This document shows, piece by piece, positions 1-5,159 of a stretch of 13,779 nt of DNA. The notes below the pieces were generated by a model, which saw only the letters and a program-made list of their open reading frames with translations, was not told the DNA's origin and did not search any database. Origin of the DNA: Candidatus Woesearchaeota archaeon (GTDB lineage: Archaea; Nanobdellota; Nanobdellia; Woesearchaeales; WJKL01); contig JAHWIM010000065.1 in NCBI GenBank assembly GCA_019322535.1, positions 1-13,779 of the forward strand, in the 5' to 3' direction. The stretch's first letter is position 1. Every line of letters begins with the position of its first letter. The position numbers were made by a program, and so were the translations under genes.

Positions 1-100
1 TTACGCGCCTTCCAGCTCTCAACTCGTCATCTCTCAAAAACTTATCAGTTTTTGGAGGACTCGTTGGAGGTCAGGGCACATAACACCGTTATATTCAATT
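1..100 (+). repeat. Structured imperfect repeat, copy A
   Basis: This is one of two related non-coding elements; the other is at 504-592. Three blocks are shared in the same order: TTCCA then CTCTCAACT (10-14, 16-24), GTTGGAGGTCA (63-73, 11/11 identical) and an AT-rich block at 81-99 (17/19 identical). Copy A has doubled arms: CTCTCAA occurs at 16-22 and 31-37, and TTGGAGG at 52-58 and 64-70. The inner pair folds into a stem with a TATC loop (31-42 with 47-58). A second small palindrome, ATAAC-ACC-GTTAT, lies at 80-92. The arm wobbles are U-G only when the plus strand is transcribed. The element may begin before the window. From 101 to 191 I see only AT-rich sequence with a TATA-like run near 110-130 and no convincing ORF. 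Confidence 0.6.
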
Positions 101-191
101 CAGAAAAAACTTTTAAAACTTAAATATAATATTATTTTATAAAAAAATGTATAACTGACACCAACAATAAAAATAATAGGAGAATAATTTT

Positions 192-401
192 TTATCTTTC
201 TTTATTATAAAAAGCAATTGTGAATAATATTACCAATCCTACAACAATTGAAATAAGAAGACTTAATGTAGGATTTTCAGGAAGCAAATACATATCCATA
301 AGCCCCCAAACCCCTCGCCAGATACTTACAATGGCCAATGATGCAATGACTATGATCAACAAATCAATTAAACTTGTTTTTTTTAATATTTTTTCTAGCA
401 T
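192..401 (-). CDS. Small two-TM membrane protein, hypothetical
   Basis: This 69-residue protein has no assigned function. It has a basic N-terminus, a first membrane segment at about residues 12-28, a short loop, a second membrane segment at about 46-64, and a charged tail (NKER). The loop carries W-R-G-x-W-G-L-x-D-x-Y-L-x-P (residues 28-41). From memory this pattern recurs in small uncharacterised membrane proteins of archaea and bacteria, so it is probably a real conserved family. The start is supported by AGGAG six bases upstream (minus strand, 408-412) and by a TATA-like box at 422-431. Repeat copy A lies on its 3' side. The gene stands alone, and its small size and position among repeats fit accessory DNA. 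A role cannot be read from the sequence. Confidence 0.75.
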   Translation of the reverse strand: MLEKILKKTSLIDLLIIVIASLAIVSIWRGVWGLMDMYLLPENPTLSLLISIVVGLVILFTIAFYNKER

Positions 402-421
402 CTTAATCTCCTAGAATTTTG

Positions 422-431
422 CTTATATAAA
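422..431. promoter_or_regulatory. TATA-like box upstream of the two-TM gene
   Basis: The minus strand reads TTTATATAAG, 21 bp upstream of the start codon at 401. The core TTATATAA is self-complementary, so it could also fire rightward and transcribe repeat copy B starting near 453. The minus-strand gene also has AGGAG at 408-412, so either transcription starts slightly upstream of the usual distance or the site is not used. Confidence 0.4.
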
Positions 432-503
432 TATTTGGTTTTTTTATTAAGAGGAAATAATCACCAGCAGCCTCATTGTCTGAAGAACTCTTCAAAATGC
501 TTC

Positions 504-592
504 ACATTTCTCGTCGTTCCACTCTCAACTTACTTTCGTCAGTTGGAGGTCACTCCCCGAGGCAAGGAAATCTAACATCGTTATATACAATA
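504..592 (+). repeat. Structured imperfect repeat, copy B
   Basis: This is the second copy of the element at 1-100. Shared blocks are TTCCA (517-521), CTCTCAACT (522-530), GTTGGAGGTCA (542-552) and the AT-rich block (573-591). CTCTCAACT pairs with AGTTGGAGG around a ten-base loop (531-540), with the same pattern of G-U wobbles and one C-A mismatch as copy A. An outer helix is possible: ATTTC-TCG (506-513) with CGA (558-560) and GAAAT (567-571), bulging GGCAAG. The small palindrome here is TAAC-ATC-GTTA (573-583). It lies on the 3' side of the minus-strand lipoprotein gene, as copy A does for the two-TM gene. It could be a structured RNA, a miniature mobile element or a recombination-site relic; the sequence alone does not decide. 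Confidence 0.6.
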
Positions 593-651
593 AAAATTGT
601 CACTGGACATTCTATGCAAAAGTTTAAATATTTCAGCATCTTACTAAAAAG

Positions 652-712
652 AAAAACGAAGAAACAGAAAGGGGCTTACAACCCGAGCTTCTCGGCCCAT
701 CAGGGGCTTTTT
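652..712 (+). ncRNA. Candidate small RNA or 3'-UTR hairpin, GC-rich island
   Basis: Positions 671-707 are 25/37 G+C in very AT-rich surroundings. The core is a perfect hairpin CCGAG-CTT-CTCGG (683-695), flanked by GGG (672-674) and CCC (696-698) that can extend it. An 8-bp direct repeat AGGGGCTT lies at 670-677 and 702-709, and T5 follows at 708-712. A TATA-like TTTAAATA at 623-630 would place a plus-strand start near 652-655, giving an RNA of about 60 nt. The segment ACAGAAAGGGGCTTAC (664-679) resembles the conserved 3' P4/CR-V strand of RNase P RNA, but the matching 5' strand is not visible. Alternatively it is the terminator or 3'-UTR hairpin of the minus-strand lipoprotein gene. Confidence 0.35.
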
Positions 713-1295
713 ATTCTGCTGCATAACATCTATATCCAGTAGATTTATCACACCTGAAGTCCATATTTTCATAATCTCTTTCTGCGAGATACTTGCATTG
801 ATCATAATTATGGCCTGTGTCTAAACATCTTTCTATGAATGATTTAATTAGAACAGGTGTTAATTCTGCTGCACAGTCATCAATGATACAAGAACTAGTA
901 ATATATTTTTCCATGCCATTAATTTTCCATGCCCCATCAATTCGATTCAATTCTAAAGTTGAATTTTGGAGTTCTAATCCAGTTTCATCGTAAATAGAAT
1001 AGTGAGCATAAGCAAGGTTTTCATTTTTTAGAACAATATACTTATAAACAAAATTAAGTGAATTATCTGATTGGGCTGTTTGAATAAATGTCATAAATTC
1101 AGATTTATTTCTTTGGACTTGCAAATCAGGAATTAATGAATCATAGACTAAATCATAATTTTTGGTACTCAGAAAATAAAAAAAATCCTTGGCTATTTGC
1201 TTTGCGTTGTTATGTGAAACTTCTTCTGGAGAAAGAGAACGACATCCTACTAAAATAATAGATAAAATGATAATTGTAAATATTGCTTTTTTCAT
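711..1295 (-). CDS. Secreted lipoprotein, hypothetical
   Basis: This is a 194-residue protein with a lipoprotein signal: MKKA, a hydrophobic stretch at residues 5-16 and a lipobox L-V-G-C ending at Cys18. It should be exported and lipid-anchored on the outer face of the membrane. Residues 30-130 (AKDFFYFLSTKNYDLVYDSL..., then Trp-Lys-Ile-Asn near the end) have the look of an NTF2-like/DUF4878-type cone fold, seen in many small lipoproteins; this is a fold-level guess. The tail from about residue 133 has six cysteines that could form disulfides. A TATA-like box at 1322-1331 lies 27 bp upstream and there is no Shine-Dalgarno site, so the transcript is probably leaderless. Repeat copy B and the GC-rich hairpin lie downstream. 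No function is assigned. Confidence 0.8.
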   Translation of the reverse strand: MKKAIFTIIILSIILVGCRSLSPEEVSHNNAKQIAKDFFYFLSTKNYDLVYDSLIPDLQVQRNKSEFMTFIQTAQSDNSLNFVYKYIVLKNENLAYAHYSIYDETGLELQNSTLELNRIDGAWKINGMEKYITSSCIIDDCAAELTPVLIKSFIERCLDTGHNYDQCKYLAERDYENMDFRCDKSTGYRCYAAE

Positions 1296-1321
1296 CTTTT
1301 TAATAAGTTATTGTAGTTTAC

Positions 1322-1356
1322 CATATATAAACCTTACTAAATAAAAATTTATATAT
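1322..1356. promoter_or_regulatory. Divergent promoter pair
   Basis: Two TATA-like boxes lie back to back between divergent genes. On the minus strand TTTATATATG (1322-1331) is 27 bp before the lipoprotein start. On the plus strand ATTTATATAT (1347-1356) is 23 bp before the start at 1379. Both spacings put transcription start at or next to the ATG, and neither gene has a Shine-Dalgarno site. Confidence 0.5.
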
Positions 1357-1378
1357 CAATTTAATTATTAAAGCTTTA

Positions 1379-1834
1379 ATGGCAAAAACTTGTACAAATT
1401 GTGGAAAGAAAATTAGGATGTTTGTAACACCTGAGGCAGATGAACAGGGAAATGTTGTTTGTAAAGAATGTGTTGAGAAGAAAAAAATAGAGCAAGAAGC
1501 AGCACAAAAACAAAGAGAAGAACTAGAAAGCAAGGCGAAATTAGCAAAAGCCCTTTCTAATAATTCACAGTGGGAATATAAGGTTATTAATTTAAATATT
1601 ACTGGAAGTGAAGATGAACTTACTAACTTTGGTTTAGAAGGATGGAATTTGGTGTCAGCTATTGCTCTAAATAGTGCAGCAGCAAAACCATCAGAAAATC
1701 TAGAAGGAGAGAAAAAAGAAGAGAATCCAGAACAGCAGCAACCACAACCACCTCAGCCGCCACAACCAGCTTCTCAGCCAGAAGCACAACCTTCATCAGA
1801 TAAGATGGTATGTATATTTAAAAGAAAGTTATAA
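1379..1834 (+). CDS. Zinc-ribbon protein with split DUF4177-like domain
   Basis: This is a 151-residue, probably cytosolic protein. Residues 1-35 form a treble-clef or zinc-ribbon knuckle pair (Cys5-x2-Cys8 and Cys28-x2-Cys31). Residues 32-60 are a charged helix or coiled coil. Residues 65-96 (WEYKVINL, then FGLEGWNLVSAI) match the beta-alpha-beta signature of DUF4177, and the last strand of that fold (MVCIFKRKL) appears at the very C-terminus. Between them is a low-complexity insert of about 40 residues, rich in Pro and Gln (118-138), where the family normally has a short loop. The start at ATG 1379 is supported by a TATA-like box 23 bp upstream. It faces the lipoprotein gene divergently and heads the plus-strand run toward adk. 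The domain's function is unknown; the zinc site suggests nucleic-acid or protein binding. Confidence 0.8.
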   Translation: MAKTCTNCGKKIRMFVTPEADEQGNVVCKECVEKKKIEQEAAQKQREELESKAKLAKALSNNSQWEYKVINLNITGSEDELTNFGLEGWNLVSAIALNSAAAKPSENLEGEKKEENPEQQQPQPPQPPQPASQPEAQPSSDKMVCIFKRKL

Positions 1835-1838
1835 GTAA

Positions 1839-1848
1839 AATTTAAATA
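1839..1848 (+). promoter_or_regulatory. TATA-like box for the unknown-adk gene pair
   Basis: AATTTAAATA lies 23 bp before ATG 1871, the same spacing as at other unit-opening genes here. This supports ATG 1871 over the upstream TTG at 1853 as the start of the next gene. Confidence 0.45.
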
Positions 1849-1870
1849 GTGTTTGTTTGTTCTTCTAGCT

Positions 1871-2335
1871 ATGGAAACAAAAGATAAAAAGAAACTTGAA
1901 GGATTATTGAAAAAATATAAGCTTCCTTCTTTTAAAGAGCTAGATGATGAATTTGAAATTAGTACAATTGAGAAAAAGGAATTCTTTTTAAGAGAGATTA
2001 GAAGAAAGATTGCTGAGAAAATTGAAGCTTATGGGAAACTATTTGAAAGTGTTCTGCAGATAGAACCAACAATAATTACATTAAATGAATTAACTGCTTT
2101 TTCTGAGAGCGACAAAGAAGAACTTTATAAGATATTTAGAAAGTTAATGGTTATTGATAGAGGTTCAATTGAGACTAGCATAGATGAGAATGATAAAAAG
2201 ACAGCTGAATTTATTAAAAACACTTGTAAAGAATGGCAGGATTTAAAAAAAGAATTATTGCCTTTTGTCCAAAAGTTAAAAAAGAGCTGGATGAAAGAAA
2301 CAAAGATTAAAGAAATATTGAGGTATGTAGGATGA
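1871..2335 (+). CDS. Conserved helical protein, function unknown
   Basis: This 154-residue protein is predicted almost wholly alpha-helical and highly charged (Lys/Glu-rich), with no signal peptide, membrane segment or cysteine pair. A lead sequence K-Y-K-L-P-S-F-K-E-L-D near residues 14-24 precedes long amphipathic helices, so a coiled-coil or helical-bundle protein is plausible. The frame is open back to a TTG at 1853, but ATG 1871 is preferred because of the TATA spacing. The stop codon overlaps the adk start (ATGA at 2332-2335), so the two genes are co-transcribed and probably translationally coupled. I do not recognise the family; the tight link to adk may reflect housekeeping context only. 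Confidence 0.75.
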   Translation: METKDKKKLEGLLKKYKLPSFKELDDEFEISTIEKKEFFLREIRRKIAEKIEAYGKLFESVLQIEPTIITLNELTAFSESDKEELYKIFRKLMVIDRGSIETSIDENDKKTAEFIKNTCKEWQDLKKELLPFVQKLKKSWMKETKIKEILRYVG

Positions 2336-2967
2336 AAATAATTTTGTTTGGTCCTCAGGGTTCAGGAAAAGGAACTATCGGAGCTATGTTAAGTAAGAAA
2401 TACAAGATACCAATATTAAGTACAGGCCAGGTTTTGAGAGGAGCAATGAAAGAAGGAACAAAACTTGGAAAGATTGCTAAAAAATACATTAATGAAGGAA
2501 ATCTTGTTCCTCCTGATGTTGCTGCTGGTGTTGTTAATGAAGCTGTTAAAAAAGAAGAGTTTAAACATGGCTATATTTTAGATGGATTTCCTAGAAATTT
2601 AAAACAAGCAGATTTATTTGATGAGATGAATGAAGTTAATTTTATGATTGAATTAACTTTGTCTGAAAATTTGATTATGCGAAGATTAACTGGAAGAAGA
2701 ACATGCAAAAAATGCGGTGCGATTTATAATATTGATCCTATTTGTGCTCCTCATCCTAAAGTTCCAGGAAAATGTGATAAATGCGGAGGAGAGCTTTATC
2801 AAAGAGAAGATGATACAGAAGAAGCAATAAGAAAAAGACTTAGTATTTATGAGGAAGAGACATTACCTGTTATTTTGAAATATAAACATAGAGTTAAAAA
2901 AGTAGACAGTTCTGGAACACCTGAAGATAATTTTAAAAGAGTTGTTAAGATCATTGAAGCTGAATGA
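2332..2967 (+). CDS. adk: Adenylate kinase with zinc-binding lid
   Basis: This enzyme interconverts ATP + AMP and two ADP in the cytosol, balancing adenylates. The 211 residues are normal length for the long form. The P-loop is G-P-Q-G-S-G-K-G-T (residues 7-15); the usual second Pro is Gln here. The NMP-binding region has L-S-T-G-Q, and D-G-F-P-R-N follows. The lid begins at R-x-T-G-R-R and holds two Cys pairs (T-C-K-K-C and K-C-D-K-C), the structural zinc site of many bacterial and archaeal long-form enzymes. D-D and R-K-R-L follow. The start overlaps the upstream stop by 4 bp, with GAGGT (2320-2324) seven bases before ATG. This bacterial-like CMPK/ADK type differs from the AdkA-type kinases of many Euryarchaeota. 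Confidence 0.95.
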   Translation: MKIILFGPQGSGKGTIGAMLSKKYKIPILSTGQVLRGAMKEGTKLGKIAKKYINEGNLVPPDVAAGVVNEAVKKEEFKHGYILDGFPRNLKQADLFDEMNEVNFMIELTLSENLIMRRLTGRRTCKKCGAIYNIDPICAPHPKVPGKCDKCGGELYQREDDTEEAIRKRLSIYEEETLPVILKYKHRVKKVDSSGTPEDNFKRVVKIIEAE

Positions 2968-2977
2968 GGTGAATATT

Positions 2978-3172
2978 ATGGCAAAAGAAGCAGCATGTAC
3001 ATGTCCAATTTGTGGAACAGGTTTATGTAAAGGATTAGCCCTAATAGCTCTTATTGTAGGAATATTATTTTTACTGCAAGATTTAGGCATATGGGCTTTC
3101 TGGAATATAAGCTGGTATACTGTTGGATTTATTTTAGTGGGACTATGCTTTATATTGCATAAATGTAAATAA
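2978..3172 (+). CDS. Cys-motif two-TM microprotein
   Basis: This 64-residue protein begins at ATG 2978. The choice rests on GAGGTGA at 2966-2972, which overlaps the adk stop codon and sits five bases before ATG. An in-frame upstream extension lies inside adk and lacks such a site. The N-terminus has C-T-C-P-I-C-G-x4-C (from residue 7), a plausible metal-binding knuckle, followed by two membrane segments (about 19-34 and 41-60) separated by D-L-G-I-W-x-F-W-N-I-S-W. The Trp-rich hairpin resembles small membrane proteins of the LiaI/DUF5668 kind, but this is only a likeness. It is probably translated from the adk mRNA. It ends five bases before convergent truD. Confidence 0.75.
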   Translation: MAKEAACTCPICGTGLCKGLALIALIVGILFLLQDLGIWAFWNISWYTVGFILVGLCFILHKCK

Positions 3173-3179
3173 TTTTTTT
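3173..3179 (+). terminator. Oligo-T terminator between convergent genes
   Basis: A T7 run begins right after the stop codon at 3170-3172, and more T follows at 3181-3186. Oligo-T tracts without a hairpin end transcription in archaea. It overlaps the truD stop codon, so transcripts from both sides must end within a few bases of each other or overlap. Confidence 0.4.
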
Positions 3180-4137
3180 ATTTTTTAAATAATTCTTTAA
3201 TGACAACAGTAGCGTAGCTTCCTGATGGAAGAGAAAAAGAGATCATTGCTTTGAATTTCCTTGGATTTAATTCATCTTCTTCTATTTTTATAACTTTGAA
3301 ATCTTTTGGTGTTATAAATAAATCTCTTTCAGAGCCTTCTGAGCTTATTTCTGGGAATTGTTTTAAGACAAAATCTCTTTGAGAAATTCCTAATTTTTTT
3401 AGAATTTGTTTTATTATTGCTCCAACTGCATCATTTTTTAATTCTGTTCCAAAGCCAACAATTGGAATTTTTTCATTTCTGATTGGGCTTTTATTCTTTA
3501 TGTAAATTTCTACTGTTAAATTCCAGATATAGCTTTGATAAGCATGTATGTAGAATTTTCTTAGTTTTAAAGGAAGATTTCTAACTGCACCGATATAATC
3601 GCCTGGATTTATCTCAAGATAGTCTTTAACTTTTTTATGATCTATTAATTCAACTGCTTTGCCAAAATTTCTTTTTAACAGCGCTTCTCCAACTTCTATA
3701 TTTTTTTCTGAAAAACGCTGCGGCCCAAATAGATTTAGTATGTTTTTTACTGTTTTAATTAAGATTCTTTTTGTTGGAAGATTTCTGACAATAATCCTGA
3801 AGTAATTTTCTTCTAAATCTCCTAAAGATATTGGTGTTTCACCCTTACCGATTAATTCTAAATGAGCATTTTTTAGATTTAGTTTTCCAATATCTGGTAA
3901 TTTAACATTTTTAATTGAGATTAATTGTTCTGTTACAGCTACTTTGTCTTTTGTTCCTGCAAAACCAATTCTTTTCAATAGGATATCTAATTTTCTAGCT
4001 ATTTCTGAGATAACACTTAAAGTAGTTCTGTTTTTCTTTTTTAAAGTAAAATAAGTATATCCTCCTTCTTCATTTAGTTCATATTTGGGAATTTCTCTAA
4101 CAAAGAAATCTTCTGGAATTTGTTTGATTTTATACAT
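3178..4137 (-). CDS. truD: tRNA pseudouridine synthase TruD
   Basis: TruD isomerises a uridine (position 13 in most tRNAs) to pseudouridine. The catalytic motif F-A-G-T-K-D-K is at residues 59-65, with the expected nucleophile Asp64. N-Y-F-R-I (111-115) and L-F-G-P-Q-R-F (136-142) are family motifs. A later R-K-F-Y-I-H-A-Y-Q-S-Y-I-W-N segment matches the helix after the TRUD insertion domain, and the C-terminal L-P-S-G-S-Y-A-T is also typical. At 319 residues it is at the short end for the family, so the insertion domain is likely reduced. The start is set by M-Y-K-I-K-Q-x-P-E-D-F, the normal N-terminus, and by a TATA-like box 22 bp upstream. It is divergent from the tRNA-Arg gene. Confidence 0.95.
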   Translation of the reverse strand: MYKIKQIPEDFFVREIPKYELNEEGGYTYFTLKKKNRTTLSVISEIARKLDILLKRIGFAGTKDKVAVTEQLISIKNVKLPDIGKLNLKNAHLELIGKGETPISLGDLEENYFRIIVRNLPTKRILIKTVKNILNLFGPQRFSEKNIEVGEALLKRNFGKAVELIDHKKVKDYLEINPGDYIGAVRNLPLKLRKFYIHAYQSYIWNLTVEIYIKNKSPIRNEKIPIVGFGTELKNDAVGAIIKQILKKLGISQRDFVLKQFPEISSEGSERDLFITPKDFKVIKIEEDELNPRKFKAMISFSLPSGSYATVVIKELFKK

Positions 4138-4158
4138 ATTAGATATAAAATCAATAAG

Positions 4159-4170
4159 TTTTAAAAATAT
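4159..4170. promoter_or_regulatory. Shared TATA region between truD and tRNA-Arg
   Basis: GTTTTAAAAATA contains the self-complementary TTTTAAAA. On the minus strand it lies 22 bp before the truD ATG. On the plus strand it lies about 24 bp before the mature 5' end of the tRNA. One AT core may therefore serve both genes; TCTATATAG at 4172-4180 is an alternative for the tRNA. Confidence 0.4.
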
Positions 4171-4193
4171 TATCTATATAGAGTATCTATTAT

Positions 4194-4268
4194 GTGCCTG
4201 TAGCCTAGTCTGGATAAGGCGTTTCCCTCCTAAGGAAAAGATCGGGAGTTCGAATCTCCCCAGGCACG
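4194..4268 (+). tRNA. tRNA-Arg (anticodon CCT)
   Basis: A full cloverleaf is visible. The acceptor stem is GTGCCTG (4194-4200) with CAGGCAC (4261-4267). The anticodon arm is TTTCC-CTCCTAA-GGAAA, giving anticodon CCT, which reads AGG. The variable region is short and the T arm is GGGAG-TTCGAAT-CTCCC. Position 4268 (G) is the discriminator. No CCA is encoded, so CCA must be added enzymatically, as is usual in archaea. No intron is seen. The 3' half overlaps the end of the kinase-fold gene on the other strand. Confidence 0.95.
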
Positions 4269-5087
4269 TTTTAACATTTTTCCTATCTGTTCATCTACTG
4301 CTTGTTTTGTTTGAGCAGCTAATTCATAACTAACCTGGTGGACTATCCATCTGTATAGACAGTTTTTTACTTTATTATGGCGTAGAACTCTTTCTAGTAC
4401 TTCTGGATTATCATATGATTCACAAATAATTTCTACTGTGGGTTGTGCCATTCCTGTATGTTTTGCAGCTGATTTTATGAATAACACTAATTCCTGAGCT
4501 AGCAGGTCTATGTATGGCACACTTGGATCTAATATAAATTCAGGATCTACCCAATAAACACCTTTATTGAGTATAACCATGTTTTGAACAGAAGGGTCTC
4601 CATGCAGGCAATGTTGATGAATTTGTTGTAATGATTTGGTTCCTTTTTCTAGAGCTTCTACTTTACCCTTTCCATCTAAAGAATCAAAAGCTTTTCCTTC
4701 AAGATATTCTGTAATTACAACACCATCAACAGCTGTATGTATTAATTCAGGGACGTTACAACCTTTAGAATAGAGCAATTCTAATTTTGACTTCTCTTGT
4801 TGGATTCTAGTTAAATTAGATGCGTCTTGATAACCTACCAAACCAGCGTACTGAAAAAGATTCACTGTCCCCCAATATCTTATTCTTGAAGAAAGAGACG
4901 CTGATTTAACAACAGCCATAGTTGAATCGTGATAAGGTATGATGGATAAAACATTTGTAAAATTATTTCTTGTTGGACAATTGATTTTTCTACCAAAAAT
5001 GTTGGTTTTTAGAGAGTTTGATCTCTTTGCTTTTCTTACTCTTTCATCAAATTCTCTTTGAGCTATTTCATCAAGTCTTTTAATCAT
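4230..5087 (-). CDS. Kinase-fold phosphotransferase ending inside tRNA gene
   Basis: This is a 285-residue protein kinase-like fold enzyme. Visible catalytic elements are: A-V-V-K (Lys61, ATP-binding lysine), R-I-x-x-E (Glu98, helix C), V-I-T-E-Y-L-E-G hinge (124-131), H-G-D-P-S-V-Q-N (catalytic Asp164, Asn169) and V-D-P-E (Asp181, replacing DFG). The HGDxxxxN plus D-P-E pattern is like Bud32, lipopolysaccharide (Kdo/heptose) kinases and aminoglycoside phosphotransferases rather than classical Ser/Thr kinases. The substrate is unknown. The residues needed for activity are present. The last 12 codons lie antisense to tRNA-Arg and the TAG stop is inside it (4230-4232), so the C-terminal peptide is probably not conserved. 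A TATA-like box lies 21 bp before ATG. Its Gln-rich composition differs from its Lys-rich neighbours. Confidence 0.8.
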   Translation of the reverse strand: MIKRLDEIAQREFDERVRKAKRSNSLKTNIFGRKINCPTRNNFTNVLSIIPYHDSTMAVVKSASLSSRIRYWGTVNLFQYAGLVGYQDASNLTRIQQEKSKLELLYSKGCNVPELIHTAVDGVVITEYLEGKAFDSLDGKGKVEALEKGTKSLQQIHQHCLHGDPSVQNMVILNKGVYWVDPEFILDPSVPYIDLLAQELVLFIKSAAKHTGMAQPTVEIICESYDNPEVLERVLRHNKVKNCLYRWIVHQVSYELAAQTKQAVDEQIGKMLKRAWGDSNSRSFP

Positions 5088-5107
5088 GTCAATTATAGTA
5101 GTAAGAT

Positions 5108-5137
5108 GTTTAAAAAGATTAGGAAATTTTATTAAAT
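5108..5137. promoter_or_regulatory. Divergent promoter pair
   Basis: The minus-strand box CTTTTTAAAC (5108-5117) lies 21 bp before the kinase-fold start. The plus-strand TTTTATTAAAT (5127-5137) lies 23 bp before ATG 5160. Neither gene has a Shine-Dalgarno site, consistent with leaderless transcripts. Confidence 0.45.
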
Positions 5138-5159
5138 CAAAGCTATTTTTATTATTTTA

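Larger units (their letters stand above)
402..710. other. Gene-poor stretch of about 300 bp
   Basis: No convincing protein gene lies here. An 88-codon plus-strand frame crosses it but starts at TTG, has no Shine-Dalgarno site and runs through the repeat and the hairpin island. The stretch holds a palindromic TATA-like box (422-431), repeat copy B (504-592), a second TATA-like box (623-630) and a GC-rich hairpin followed by T5 (664-712). On the minus strand the T-rich complement of 643-656 follows that hairpin and could end the transcript of the lipoprotein gene. Confidence 0.6.

Noticed and set aside
1..592. Canonical integron attC sites
   Set aside because: The boxes CTCCAAC and GTTGAGAG break the RYYYAAC/GTTRRRY consensus at the outer positions, copy B is too short, and no integrase gene is in the window.
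400..712. Complete RNase P RNA gene
   Set aside because: Only the 3' motif looks right. No GAGGAAAGTCC-like 5' strand or P1/P2 partner is visible upstream.
476..742. 88-codon plus-strand frame through the repeat and hairpin island
   Set aside because: It starts at TTG without a ribosome-binding site, crosses structured repeat DNA and gives a peptide with no domain-like character.
2863..3090. 75-codon minus-strand frame over the adk end and microprotein
   Set aside because: It is antisense to two supported genes and has no start signal.
4085..4333. 82-codon plus-strand frame across the truD start and tRNA
   Set aside because: It runs through the tRNA gene and antisense to truD; it is a shadow frame.
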